Of a stretch of 29,210 bases of DNA, positions 1-7,611 are shown in pieces. The notes beneath the pieces were generated by a model. It worked only from the letters and a program-made list of their open reading frames with translations, was not told the origin of the DNA and made no database searches. Where the stretch lies: the IMG/VR virus record IMGVR_UViG_3300032278_000084, positions 1 to 29,210 of that record; one strand, 5' to 3'. Numbering within the stretch: the first letter of the stretch is position 1; each line of letters begins with the position of its first letter. The position numbers and the translations under genes are program-made. This DNA comes from a virus.

Positions 1-426
1 AGAAATATACTAGCAATGCACGGGGATGCAGTATCAGGAGCGGGTAGTTTAGCTTCTATAACAAAAGTGTTAACTAACTTACGGTCAGTCTTACATTTTA
101 AGAAGGGACTAGAAAATGAACTAGGAGAGGTTCCAGATAACATACCAGCCCATTTTGATTCTGTAATGATTGGACACTTTCATAGAGTAGACGAGCTAGA
201 TATTGGTACAGGTTCTGCCCATATTTGTGGGTGTATGAAAGGGGCAGATGAATTTGCCATGACTAGGTTACAAGCGGTGACGAAACCCCAACAGATAATA
301 ACGTATTGGCATCCTAAGTATGGTTATATAGGAAAGGAAATCATTTATTTGAATAAATATGATAATACTAAATCGAAATTCAAGGATGAAATTCCCGAAA
401 TTTGGGCGCATAATGGGTATAATTAG
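1..426 (+). CDS. Metallophosphoesterase, C-terminal part (5' cut by window edge)
   Basis: The reading frame is open from the first base, so the gene begins outside the window; the first internal ATG is at 16. Two signatures of calcineurin-like metallophosphoesterases are visible: LAMHGD at the very start and GHFH about 55 residues into the fragment. Both supply metal ligands in that superfamily. The tail (GSAHICGCMKGADEFAM) resembles the C-terminal strand region of phage phosphoesterases that sit among structural genes. Substrate is unknown; nucleic acid or nucleotide hydrolysis is typical of the family. It is followed after 31 nt by a gp10-like tail/neck gene with its own Shine-Dalgarno. The family call is fairly safe; the biological role is inference. 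Confidence 0.75.
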   Translation, partial: RNILAMHGDAVSGAGSLASITKVLTNLRSVLHFKKGLENELGEVPDNIPAHFDSVMIGHFHRVDELDIGTGSAHICGCMKGADEFAMTRLQAVTKPQQIITYWHPKYGYIGKEIIYLNKYDNTKSKFKDEIPEIWAHNGYN

Positions 427-457
427 TATAGTTCTAAGTATAATAAGGAGCTATTAG

Positions 458-919
458 ATGCCAGGAATGTCTTTACAACAAGTAATAGGTATATTAAAAT
501 CAAGACTGCCCCGTGATATTGGGAATGCAGCCTTAGCTAAATCACGGGATACATGTCCTGTGCAGACAGGAGACTTGTATAGAAGTTTATATGTAAATAT
601 AGCTTCTGATGGGTTTGAATTAGGAGCTACTGTTCCGTATGCATCAGATGTAGAAGAAGGTACTACACCAGTTAATGTGGGAGGTTCGTGGACAGGAAAA
701 TGGAAACGCCATAAACGACAGACTAAAAATGGAACAACGACAATTACAGGACATACAAAGACTTTTAAAGGTAAAAAACCTGTAAATGTAAATGGACAAT
801 GGCGAACTCTCAGTTCTTCTCCAGGTAGAACTGGTACCTTTTTTATGAAAAATGCTTTGGAAAGTTCAATAGATGAAGCCATGGCCGAAATTATGGCAAG
901 CATCGGAGCCACTAAATAG
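458..919 (+). CDS. HK97 gp10-like neck/tail-completion protein
   Basis: A 153-residue protein with the hallmark pattern of the HK97-gp10 family: CPVQTGDLYRSL around residues 34-45, then VPYASDVEEGT around residues 59-69. Members of this family sit at the head-tail junction or in tail assembly. The middle is basic and Gly/Thr rich (KTFKGKKPVNVNGQW). The start is supported by AAGGAG at 446-451. It lies between a phosphoesterase and a 70-residue hypothetical gene, upstream of scaffold and capsid, which is an uncommon place for a gp10 homologue. The family assignment comes from the motif; its position in the virion is known only for relatives. Confidence 0.7.
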   Translation: MPGMSLQQVIGILKSRLPRDIGNAALAKSRDTCPVQTGDLYRSLYVNIASDGFELGATVPYASDVEEGTTPVNVGGSWTGKWKRHKRQTKNGTTTITGHTKTFKGKKPVNVNGQWRTLSSSPGRTGTFFMKNALESSIDEAMAEIMASIGATK

Positions 920-931
920 AGGAGGTAAGTT

Positions 932-1144
932 ATGGTAGATATAAGTAGAGTTACTCCTGAACAAGAGTTTATAGTATCTCGTCATTCTAGGATGGTAGGT
1001 AAAGTCTTAGATTTAATTGAAGCTTCAATGCCAGAAGGCACACAATGTGAGAAATTTAAGAAATTAGTTCAAGTCCCTATGTATGATTTTAGAAACGAGA
1101 TATTAAAATTAGTTTCTTTAGGTTTAGATGAAGATTCATTATAA
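932..1144 (+). CDS. Hypothetical small helical protein
   Basis: A 70-residue protein of mixed charge, predicted largely helical, with no motif I recognise. The start at 932 follows a strong GAGGAGG site (919-925) that overlaps the end of the gp10-like gene, so the two are probably co-translated. It is the last gene before a promoter-containing gap that precedes the scaffold and capsid genes. Its context suggests a minor virion or assembly function, but nothing in the sequence proves it. Confidence 0.55.
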   Translation: MVDISRVTPEQEFIVSRHSRMVGKVLDLIEASMPEGTQCEKFKKLVQVPMYDFRNEILKLVSLGLDEDSL

Positions 1145-1161
1145 ATAAATTATACAAAACG

Positions 1162-1190
1162 TTCCATTTTTACAGAAAAATTAGTATAAT
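1162..1190 (+). promoter_or_regulatory. Probable promoter for scaffold-capsid genes
   Basis: A perfect -10 box TATAAT (1185-1190) lies 17 bp downstream of a weak -35 TTCCAT (1162-1167). The surroundings are very A+T rich. Transcription would start near 1197, giving a leader of about 96 nt in front of the scaffold-like gene. The -35 lacks the GGTTGACA core used in the right half of the window, so it may belong to a different temporal class or need an activator. Confidence 0.5.
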
Positions 1191-1224
1191 AAATCGTGTA
1201 ACTATATAATAGTTATGCGGGTTT

Positions 1225-1256
1225 AGAAGGTCGGAAGTGGCTTAGACCAACCTTCT
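1225..1256 (+). promoter_or_regulatory. Leader stem-loop upstream of scaffold gene
   Basis: AGAAGGT (1225-1231) and ACCTTCT (1250-1256) form a 7-bp stem that can extend by GG/CC past one mismatch. It sits in the predicted leader, 36 nt before the scaffold start. There is no T-run after it, so a 5' stabilising or translation-control structure is more likely than a terminator. The function is inferred. Confidence 0.4.
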
Positions 1257-1292
1257 TAGGATATCATATATTATATATACTAGGAGGGTATT

Positions 1293-2132
1293 ATGGCAGA
1301 CGATGTTCTAAATCGGATAGAGAAACATATGGAGGGTAATACGTTGGCCCTTTCTGCTGTCGCTGAAGTCTTGCAGAAGATGGATGACCGCTTTGTTCGT
1401 GATGAAGATGTGGCTATCGCAAAGCAGGAAGTAGATGAACGAAGTGCTATGCTAAAAGCTATTGCTTCAGAAGTCTATGGAATGATTAAGGCTGACAATG
1501 GAATGGATGTAGATGGCACGAAGGTACGGTCTGGTACTAAGATGAAGGGTAGGGGCGAAGATTGGGAATCCCCAATCAATCCTACTACTAAGATTGCAGA
1601 CCAGCAAGCTACCATTCAAGCTGCGGAAGAAGAAGAAGAGGAAGAGAATGGCAAGAAGAAATTTAACTTTGACAAAAATCGGGATGAAGAAGATGAAGAG
1701 GAAGTAGAAAAGGAAGGAGATGGTGCTGCGGAGCATCCTAAGGAAGAGGAAGCTGAAGCTAGAAAAGGAATGTATAAAGGCGGGGATAAAGATAAGGAAG
1801 AAGAGGATGAGGATATAGAAGCTATGGCTAAAGAGCTTGATGCTTTGAAAAAGCAGATAGCTAATACTGAGTCTAACATGCAAAAGGCAGTGCAAGCAGA
1901 GTCGGAGCAAAGGCTTCGGAAGATGGGATTTAGAGAGGAATTGGGTCTTCAAGCTCCTCAACAGATTAGCCCATTGGGAGTTGATGGGACTACGCCAATT
2001 GTAAAAGCTCAGGAATCTGCTGATACGGTTGACCAGTTAGCTGGTATGTCTTATAAAGAATTGCGTAACCTTCAGGCCCAGATTGAAATGGGAAATACTG
2101 ATGGGGTACCAAGGGAACTACTTAGCAATTAA
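1293..2132 (+). CDS. Acidic coiled-coil protein, putative capsid scaffold
   Basis: A 279-residue protein placed 23 nt before the major capsid gene, the usual place for a scaffolding protein. The N-terminal third is helical. Residues about 110-175 are extremely rich in Glu, Asp and Lys, and are followed by a likely coiled coil (AMAKELDALKKQIANTES). The C-terminal part resembles a capsid-interacting tail. Such highly charged, repetitive proteins are typical of scaffolds that are removed or proteolysed, and a prohead protease lies downstream. AGGAGGG precedes the start. No enzymatic motif is present. The role rests on composition and position, not on a recognised domain. Confidence 0.6.
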   Translation: MADDVLNRIEKHMEGNTLALSAVAEVLQKMDDRFVRDEDVAIAKQEVDERSAMLKAIASEVYGMIKADNGMDVDGTKVRSGTKMKGRGEDWESPINPTTKIADQQATIQAAEEEEEEENGKKKFNFDKNRDEEDEEEVEKEGDGAAEHPKEEEAEARKGMYKGGDKDKEEEDEDIEAMAKELDALKKQIANTESNMQKAVQAESEQRLRKMGFREELGLQAPQQISPLGVDGTTPIVKAQESADTVDQLAGMSYKELRNLQAQIEMGNTDGVPRELLSN

Positions 2133-2155
2133 ATCTAAATTAAAGGAGTCACACT

Positions 2156-3496
2156 ATGGCTAATCCTAGTTTATCAGAATACCTAGCACAGTCACAGCGT
2201 GGTCTGTATCAGTCGGTGTTCGGGCCTGAATACCTGATGAAACAGTCCTATTTCACTGTTGATACTGCTACTGGTATCTTCAATACAACTTATGGACGCA
2301 AGGTGTGGCAAGCTTTGAACAATCAGACTCGTTTCTTCAATGCTGTCCCAAGGGTAGTTTGGGGTAATACGGCTGGTTGGCGTGTCAGGACTGACCGTGG
2401 CTCAAGTAGGTCACGACCAGTAACTGAGACGGGGAGTCTCCCCACTGTCGATGTCTCTAATATTGCTACAGTATCGAGCTTGCCTCGTATTGTATCCACG
2501 ACCTTCGGTGCTTCTGTGAAGTCGGTCTTCACCGCACAGTTGGAAGGCGGTATTGGAGATGTTCTGGCGATGGAGAATGAGAATTCTCAGCTTGACCATA
2601 TCAAGGAAATCAATGAAGAATTGTTGGCTGGTGGTGCATTTATTGTATCTGCTGGTTCAACGACTGCCTTCACAGTACCCGCTGCTGTTGCCCATCACTT
2701 TAAGATTGGTGATGCAATAGCTATGAATGACGCTAACAGCGGTTTTGACAGGACTTCTGGTTCTGTTGTGTCTGCGGTTAATACCTCTACTGGTGTGGTG
2801 ACCGTAGCCACTGGCACAGCTTTCGCAGATGGTGACCTAGCCTATACGCATAGTCGGGCTGGATTCACTTCCCTTGATGACATTGTAGCAGAAGATGCTA
2901 TGGTTGTCGGGGGTGTAACGAATGGTGCTGAAGTTAGGGCTTATGACCTAACCTACAGTGACCGTGTTGCTGGTGGTTGGAACGCTGCTGCTAGTGTTCA
3001 GCTAAACAGTGGTACTGGACGGGCTTTGTCTCTCACTCACCTGGATACTGCTATCCAGAAGATTCGTGAGAACGGTGGAGAGCCGAAGCTAATTCTCCTT
3101 GGGCACGATCAATACTTTAACCTTGAGCGTTTGTTAAATTCTAACCAACGTTATATGGGTCAGGAAGAGTATCAGGTTGGTGTGGGTTCAGAGCGAACCT
3201 TCCCTGGTACCCGTACTGGTTTGGTCTTGGCTACGTATCAGGGCATACCAATTCTCCCTGATGCCGATGTGCCTAAGTCGGTTGCTTCTAATGATGCAGT
3301 CTTGGGTTCCAACATCTACGTGTTGGACACTGACTACCTAGAAATTGCTGTTGCTCAACCTACTCAGTATGTTGAGAACCGTGACTACTTCGCTGCCAAT
3401 GCTTTGGTGGTGAGGGGTCTGCTCTATACAATGGGCGAAATGCGGTGCAAGAATCTCTGGGTACAGGCTAAGATTGGGGATTTGAACGCTACCTAA
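2156..3496 (+). CDS. Major capsid protein, HK97 fold
   Basis: A 446-residue protein with the layout of HK97-fold capsid proteins of large siphophages or myophages: an N-terminal arm, an E-loop-like segment (RTDRGSSRSRPVTETGSLPT), a central region rich in small residues, and a C-terminal spine helix and P-domain (IQKIRENGGEPKLILLGHDQY). Residues about 155-265 form a Val/Thr/Gly-rich insertion that looks like an added beta domain. Codon use is richer in C and G endings (ACC, GTC, CTT) than in neighbouring genes, as expected for a very highly expressed gene. Start at 2156 follows AAGGAG. A strong GC hairpin directly follows the stop. The capsid call is well supported by the whole pattern and by the scaffold-like upstream gene. 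Confidence 0.8.
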   Translation: MANPSLSEYLAQSQRGLYQSVFGPEYLMKQSYFTVDTATGIFNTTYGRKVWQALNNQTRFFNAVPRVVWGNTAGWRVRTDRGSSRSRPVTETGSLPTVDVSNIATVSSLPRIVSTTFGASVKSVFTAQLEGGIGDVLAMENENSQLDHIKEINEELLAGGAFIVSAGSTTAFTVPAAVAHHFKIGDAIAMNDANSGFDRTSGSVVSAVNTSTGVVTVATGTAFADGDLAYTHSRAGFTSLDDIVAEDAMVVGGVTNGAEVRAYDLTYSDRVAGGWNAAASVQLNSGTGRALSLTHLDTAIQKIRENGGEPKLILLGHDQYFNLERLLNSNQRYMGQEEYQVGVGSERTFPGTRTGLVLATYQGIPILPDADVPKSVASNDAVLGSNIYVLDTDYLEIAVAQPTQYVENRDYFAANALVVRGLLYTMGEMRCKNLWVQAKIGDLNAT

Positions 3497-3504
3497 TTTT
3501 CCTG

Positions 3505-3530
3505 GGGGGGTGGGGTTATACCCACCCCCC
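3505..3530 (+). terminator. GC-rich hairpin after capsid gene
   Basis: GGGGGGTGGG (3505-3514) pairs perfectly with CCCACCCCCC (3521-3530) across a 6-nt loop, starting 8 nt after the capsid stop codon. A U-tract is missing (TATCTATACG follows), so it may act as a partial terminator or as a 3' protecting structure that lowers expression of the downstream genes. Confidence 0.65.
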
Positions 3531-3548
3531 TATCTATACGGAGGGGAG

Positions 3549-3722
3549 ATGAGAATAAATCGTCCTAAACACCCTACTTTAATCCGTTATGATGATAACG
3601 GAAATCCTATAGATTTCTATAGAAAATCTCTTCTTCCTAAGTTTGGAACAAATAATCCTATTATTGTATTGAGGAAAGTGCAACATGACTCAAATGAGAA
3701 ATCGGATGAAACCATTGGATGA
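3549..3722 (+). CDS. Hypothetical small basic protein
   Basis: A 57-residue protein beginning MRINRPKHPTLIRYDDNG. An in-frame ATG at 3510 lies inside the capsid terminator hairpin and is unlikely; the ATG at 3549 follows GGAGGGG (3540-3546) and is preferred. The N-terminal part is basic and Pro-rich. The 3' end overlaps the next gene by 38 nt. No family is recognised. Confidence 0.5.
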   Translation: MRINRPKHPTLIRYDDNGNPIDFYRKSLLPKFGTNNPIIVLRKVQHDSNEKSDETIG

Positions 3723-3981
3723 TGATGAGTTAGAAGTCAAAGTTGCAGTTTATATGGAACGTCTAGATAGTTATATAGAGACTTCCACGGAATTAAATAG
3801 AACGTTAGTTTCTGGTTTAGAAAGAGTTAATAATGAATTGGACGAACTAAAACACTGGCGCACCAGATTTTATGGTGCGAAAACTTTATTTATGATGTTA
3901 TTTGCTATGTTTGCTCATGCGGGAGTTGTCTTAGCTGCGGTAGTTGGCATCTTAAATTGGTATTCTAAATCCCCAAACTAA
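3685..3981 (+). CDS. Membrane-anchored coiled-coil protein, XhlA/holin-like
   Basis: A 98-residue protein with a charged helical N-terminal part (residues 12-58, heptad-like spacing in YIETSTELNRTLVSGLERV) and a C-terminal hydrophobic segment of about 30 residues (FYGAKTLFMMLFAMFAHAG and onward). This plan resembles XhlA-type proteins that work with holins, but a spanin-like or superinfection role is equally possible. The start follows GAGGAAAG at 3671-3678. Position between capsid and another virion gene is odd for a lysis protein. Confidence 0.5.
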   Translation: MTQMRNRMKPLDDDELEVKVAVYMERLDSYIETSTELNRTLVSGLERVNNELDELKHWRTRFYGAKTLFMMLFAMFAHAGVVLAAVVGILNWYSKSPN

Positions 3982-3996
3982 CATTAGGAGTCTTGC

Positions 3997-4920
3997 ATGG
4001 CTAATGAACGACATAATGATGCACGGGAATGGGAGATAGATTCATCTACCCGTCAATCTGTTCATCCTTATACAAAATATTCCCCCTTTAGAACGGCAAC
4101 TTCCACTACAGCAGCTAATTTATTATCTATTGATAGGGGGGAAATTGCAGTAAACTGGGTTACTAATCCTAGAATAGAGGCTACCGATGTTACAATATTT
4201 ACAGCTACTGGGTCAGCTATCGCTAGAGATACAGGCCAAGCCTCAGTAGGTGCAGCGTCCCTCCTCACCAATCCCGCAAATTCTGCTGCGGGGGAAGGCT
4301 TTTATTGGGCTTCTCCTGCGGTTGGTTTTAGTGTAACTCCTCAACACATAACGGCCCAATGTGAAGTTAGGGGAGCTTCTGCATCAGGAAGTGTTAAGAT
4401 ACAGATTACTGATGCTTCTGGTGTGGAACTTGCGACTTCTGCTGATACTGACCTAACCACTAGCTTTGCACGGATTACTGCTTCTTATTCAATAGCAGGA
4501 AGTACCGCAGCAGCAACGTATAGAGTTTATGTTGTTAGTGCTGCTAACCATAATATTAACTGGTATACTGATAAGATAATGTTTGAAGTACGGGAAGATA
4601 CTAATGCTGTATCTACTTATGTAGATGGAGCTTCTGGACTAAATTATGAATGGTCGGGAACAGCTAATGCTTCTACTTCTAGGAAGCGTCCTGCCATGTC
4701 TGTTATTAGGGGGATACAAATAAAGAATGAATCAGGAACATCAGCGGAAATTGTTTATGTGGCATTTGATGCAACTGCTTCAGCTACTACGGGAATACCT
4801 GTATTGGCGGGAGCAACATACGAATCTAATTTCCCCGTAGACTTTAGGGAAAATGTCTCAATAATATCTGCCTCTGGAACTCCTACTGTTAGTGGAGTGG
4901 TGTGGGGAGTCAATGGTTAA
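3997..4920 (+). CDS. Virion protein with carbohydrate-binding-module-like domain
   Basis: A 307-residue protein. Residues about 85-205 follow the pattern of CBM_4_9-type jelly-roll domains found in phage structural proteins: FYWASPAVGFSVTPQHITAQ, then alternating beta strands with small residues, then NWYTDKIMFE. The typical closing phrase STYVDGASGLNYEWSGTANA follows. Residues about 235-307 form a second Ser/Thr/Ala-rich beta domain (IQIKNESGTSAEIVYVAF). There is no signal peptide or catalytic motif. It is likely a capsid decoration, tail or fibre-associated protein that binds a surface glycan. It ends in TAATG, coupled to the protease gene. The fold inference is moderate; the ligand is unknown. 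Confidence 0.6.
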   Translation: MANERHNDAREWEIDSSTRQSVHPYTKYSPFRTATSTTAANLLSIDRGEIAVNWVTNPRIEATDVTIFTATGSAIARDTGQASVGAASLLTNPANSAAGEGFYWASPAVGFSVTPQHITAQCEVRGASASGSVKIQITDASGVELATSADTDLTTSFARITASYSIAGSTAAATYRVYVVSAANHNINWYTDKIMFEVREDTNAVSTYVDGASGLNYEWSGTANASTSRKRPAMSVIRGIQIKNESGTSAEIVYVAFDATASATTGIPVLAGATYESNFPVDFRENVSIISASGTPTVSGVVWGVNG

Positions 4921-6419
4921 TGGTTACATCTACGATTCAAACTGCCGTAGGAAAAATACCTAGTCCATCTAATTGGGCATCAAATAATGAGATGTATCAA
5001 ACAGTTGGTATTGATGCTACCATACTTCCTATTGAAAAGCAAGACAGTGGGAAGGTATCATTAGAAGATATTTCTGGTGCCCTTGATGAATATAAACGCT
5101 TATTCAAAGCGGGAATAGCATCTAAGGCTGAACTTATAACTTTATCTAGAGCTTATCCAGATGACCTCACCTATTCTAAAGCTGTCTCTAAATTAAGTGA
5201 AGGTGATGCTATGGTCTTAGGTGGCCCTGCATCGGTGGAATTAATTGATAGGGAAGGACATTTAATTACCACACAAGCTTTAGAGAAAGCTTTTGAAAAA
5301 TATATGGACAACTTCCGTACTAGGAATACAATGGTACTACACTCTGATGTTCAAGTTGGTTGGGCATTACCCGCATACATTTCTAAAGGTGGGCAGATTT
5401 TTAAATCTGGTGTAGGTGAGAATGGACTCTTTTTTATTACGGAATTAAGGGATGATACAAAAATTGCCCAGCGGGTTATGGATCAAGTTAATGAAGGTAA
5501 GCTAAAGAGTTATTCCATTGCGGGAAGTGCAACTAAAACTCAGAATATGCAAAAAGGTTTGCAACCCTATATGCAAGTAGACGAGATGGAACTTGCAGAA
5601 GTTACAGTTTGTGAGAAGGGTGTAAATCAAAATGCTGTATTTGATATACTGAAATCTAGGGAAGCCGTGGCTACTTGTATTGACGGTAGCTGTCTTGTCC
5701 AAAAACAGGAATGTGACGGTAGTTGCTTTCTTCAGAAAGAAGAAGGTAAAATTACTCAGCCAGATTCAGGTTATAGAAATGCTACTGATGTGGAAATGCA
5801 AAATGGTATTATGTGTGGTACCTGTAAATTCTTTAATAAACAAGAAGGAACATGTGATATAGTTGAAGGAATGATTGAAGACCACATGTACTGTAAAGTT
5901 TTTGCACCGTTAGATGAATCTCCAACTATTGATGAAGGAAGGGAGTTAACTATGTTAATGGAAAAAGCAGACGGGTCAATTGATTTTACAGGGTCATTCT
6001 TGGAATGGGTAGAGAAACAAGGCAAACCTTCATCGCCAAAAGATATGGCTGCGGTCTTTGCCACTCTATTAAATACTGCGGGAAGGCAAGCAGAACACCA
6101 TCAATTACTACGGGAGTATGGATTTCCTTCTGAACAGCCCCAGGAAGCTATGAGGTATACTCCTGTCATAGAAACAGAAACGGATGACTTCGGTATACCT
6201 ATTCATATGAAACCCCCTTGGACTGTTAATGAAGCTGGGTCACATCTAGGAAAGAAATTAGATGCGGATGCTCCTACTTACGATACTTCTCTAGCTGCTA
6301 AAGCACATAAGGATTTGCAAACTAATATGCATCCTTGGTATTCAACAGAAATAGCAGTATCTTTCCCAATACGAAAATCCTTTTCCAAATGGTTTTGTGA
6401 TAATGAGTTCTATCTATAA
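4920..6419 (+). CDS. Prohead protease, S78/XkdF-like, with C-terminal cysteine cluster
   Basis: A 499-residue protein when started at 4920, where the ATG overlaps the previous stop and GGGGAG lies about 10 nt upstream; an in-frame ATG at 4902 is also possible. Residues about 105-245 match XkdF/S78-type prohead proteases: VLHSDVQVGW (His141), LKSYSIAGSA (Ser199) and MELAEVTVCEKGVN (Glu227) form the expected His-Ser-Glu triad of the herpesvirus/HK97 protease fold. It would cut scaffold and capsid during maturation. After the protease come two CxGSCxxQK repeats and a four-cysteine unit CGTCKFF...CDIVEG...YCKVFAP (Cys299, 302, 312, 325), resembling a HiPIP-like iron-sulphur or zinc site. The C-terminal 150 residues are unassigned. 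Lying downstream of the capsid gene is unusual, since these proteases normally precede it. Confidence 0.7.
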   Translation: MVTSTIQTAVGKIPSPSNWASNNEMYQTVGIDATILPIEKQDSGKVSLEDISGALDEYKRLFKAGIASKAELITLSRAYPDDLTYSKAVSKLSEGDAMVLGGPASVELIDREGHLITTQALEKAFEKYMDNFRTRNTMVLHSDVQVGWALPAYISKGGQIFKSGVGENGLFFITELRDDTKIAQRVMDQVNEGKLKSYSIAGSATKTQNMQKGLQPYMQVDEMELAEVTVCEKGVNQNAVFDILKSREAVATCIDGSCLVQKQECDGSCFLQKEEGKITQPDSGYRNATDVEMQNGIMCGTCKFFNKQEGTCDIVEGMIEDHMYCKVFAPLDESPTIDEGRELTMLMEKADGSIDFTGSFLEWVEKQGKPSSPKDMAAVFATLLNTAGRQAEHHQLLREYGFPSEQPQEAMRYTPVIETETDDFGIPIHMKPPWTVNEAGSHLGKKLDADAPTYDTSLAAKAHKDLQTNMHPWYSTEIAVSFPIRKSFSKWFCDNEFYL

Positions 6420-6451
6420 TCCTAATATATAATATTCTTTGTCCATTGAGC

Positions 6452-6479
6452 TTGACTTTCTTCTGAATTGGTGTATAAT
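6452..6479 (+). promoter_or_regulatory. Sigma-70-type promoter for small membrane-gene cluster
   Basis: TTGACT (6452-6457), a 16-bp spacer and TATAAT (6474-6479), in an A+T-rich gap after the protease gene. The predicted start is near 6486. It would drive the overlapping genes from 6520 to about 8300. The base before the box is C rather than the GG seen in the right-hand promoter family. Confidence 0.6.
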
Positions 6480-6519
6480 AAAATGAAGTCACTACTTGGA
6501 AGGAGGATTCGTAATATTA

Positions 6520-6714
6520 ATGATTGGTATATATACTGGTATTAGTTTTGTTTTTGGAACTGTAGTTGGATGGATTGGGAAAGCTAACTCACCGAAAGGA
6601 CACCCTGTAGAATGGTATACATATATGAAAAACAATGGGTGTCCACCCCCATCCCATTCCGACCTCAGACAATTAGAGGTAGAGAAGTATTTAGGATCCT
6701 GGAATAAATCATGA
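6520..6714 (+). CDS. Small single-pass membrane protein
   Basis: A 64-residue protein when started at the ATG at 6520; a TTG at 6496 overlaps the Shine-Dalgarno GGAAGGAGG (6498-6506) and is rejected. The N-terminal 21 residues (MIGIYTGISFVFGTVVGWIG) form a transmembrane helix and the remainder is soluble and charged. It overlaps the next membrane gene by ATGA. Proximity to other small membrane proteins suggests a lysis or envelope function, which is unproven. Confidence 0.6.
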   Translation: MIGIYTGISFVFGTVVGWIGKANSPKGHPVEWYTYMKNNGCPPPSHSDLRQLEVEKYLGSWNKS

Positions 6715-6860
6715 AACACTTACGCCCCCAAATTTTGATAAGCATCCTAGTATTAGGAGCTATAGCAATATTGTCCCTAGATTTAGGACATATTGAAATT
6801 ACTACGGGGTGTATTACTTTATTAGGGGCATTGGGAATGAAAATATTGGAGTCAGAATAG
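6711..6860 (+). CDS. Small membrane protein (49 aa), two hydrophobic segments
   Basis: The start ATG at 6711 overlaps the previous stop (ATGA), and the reading frame runs to TAG at 6858. The protein has two short hydrophobic segments (ILISILVLGAIAILSL and ITTGCITLLGALGMKIL) separated by a few polar residues, a hairpin-like topology seen in very small phage membrane proteins including some holins. The tight coupling supports it as a real gene. Confidence 0.6.
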   Translation: MKHLRPQILISILVLGAIAILSLDLGHIEITTGCITLLGALGMKILESE

Positions 6861-6871
6861 GAGGAGATTTA

Positions 6872-7084
6872 ATGGGAGATGAATGTTATTGTGACATTAA
6901 TGCATACTCTTTAAAGGGTGTTTGTGAGTGCGAAGAAGATTGTACTTGTGACTGTGAGGTATGCGATTGTGAACCACATGATGTAAACCCAATTATTGAT
7001 TTGTGGTATTCGGATACACCAGAAACTTCAGCTTGTCCTTGCGGAGGTAACTGTAGTTGTGGGCGAACCTCTAATGATACTTAA
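6872..7084 (+). CDS. Cysteine-rich CxC protein, metallothionein-like
   Basis: A 70-residue acidic protein when started at the ATG at 6872, preceded by AGGAGG. It has 13 cysteines, nearly all in CxC pairs (CYC, CEC, CTCDC, CDC, CPC, CSC). Dense CxC pairs bound by acidic residues are the signature of metallothioneins and related metal-cluster proteins. There is no signal peptide, so it would act in the cytoplasm. Its place after two membrane genes gives no direct clue. It could bind Zn, Cd or Cu, or be a disulphide-rich toxin; the metal-binding reading is inference from composition. Confidence 0.65.
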   Translation: MGDECYCDINAYSLKGVCECEEDCTCDCEVCDCEPHDVNPIIDLWYSDTPETSACPCGGNCSCGRTSNDT

Positions 7085-7421
7085 TAAAACTTTAGTGATT
7101 AAAGTATTACTAGTGGGCATCACTTTATTTACTCATATAGTTAAAGCTTTATATGGTACTAGAAGTCGTACTGTAAAAGACCTGGGTAGATATAAAATAA
7201 CTATTACAGCTATATTAGATGCAGGAAAATCTTCGGGAATAACTATATTAACTGTTATAGATTCTCTTAAAGATAAGAAAGTAAGTCCTGAAGAAATGTT
7301 AGAATTAGCAGAAACTTTAACAGTTAATAAGAAAAGTTTAGATAAGGCTTTTACTACTCTTATTAAAGATCTGAAAGATCATGCAATTGAGAAAACGGGA
7401 GAGAATAACTTAAATGACTAA
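7074..7421 (+). CDS. Membrane-anchored helical protein
   Basis: A 115-residue protein if started at the ATG at 7074, overlapping the end of the cysteine-rich gene; a longer in-frame extension to 6996 would lie wholly inside that gene. Residues 6-28 form a hydrophobic segment (VIKVLLVGITLFTHIVKALYG) and the rest is a Lys/Glu-rich helical domain. It may be a phage inner-membrane effector or holin partner. No family is recognised. It overlaps the next gene by 8 nt. Confidence 0.5.
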   Translation: MILNKTLVIKVLLVGITLFTHIVKALYGTRSRTVKDLGRYKITITAILDAGKSSGITILTVIDSLKDKKVSPEEMLELAETLTVNKKSLDKAFTTLIKDLKDHAIEKTGENNLND

Positions 7422-7611
7422 TCGTTTACTGACTTTAATTATCAGATTAAAAACTATCTTTCTTAAAATAGAAGAAAGAGAACAAGAAACACATGGGAAT
7501 GAAATGGAAATATCAGCTTTAAATATAGAACTAGATAGTTTAAAGAAAGACCAGGCTGATGCTATGAAAGCTTTAGATGATTTAGAAAAAGCTATTAAAA
7601 AATGGGAATGA
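7414..7611 (+). CDS. Small coiled-coil protein
   Basis: A 65-residue protein that is almost all heptad-like helix (ISALNIELDSLKKDQADAMK). It starts inside the end of the preceding gene (ATGACTAA) and overlaps the next, consistent with a coupled operon. The hydrophobic N-terminus (LLTLIIRLKTIFLKI) could be a membrane-attached amphipathic helix. The function is unknown. Confidence 0.55.
   Translation: MTNRLLTLIIRLKTIFLKIEEREQETHGNEMEISALNIELDSLKKDQADAMKALDDLEKAIKKWE

Noticed and set aside
1467-1961. Minus-strand frames opposite the acidic scaffold-like gene
   Set aside because: They are shadows of its GAA/GAG-rich codons (runs of Ser/Phe/Leu), without ribosome-binding sites or motifs.
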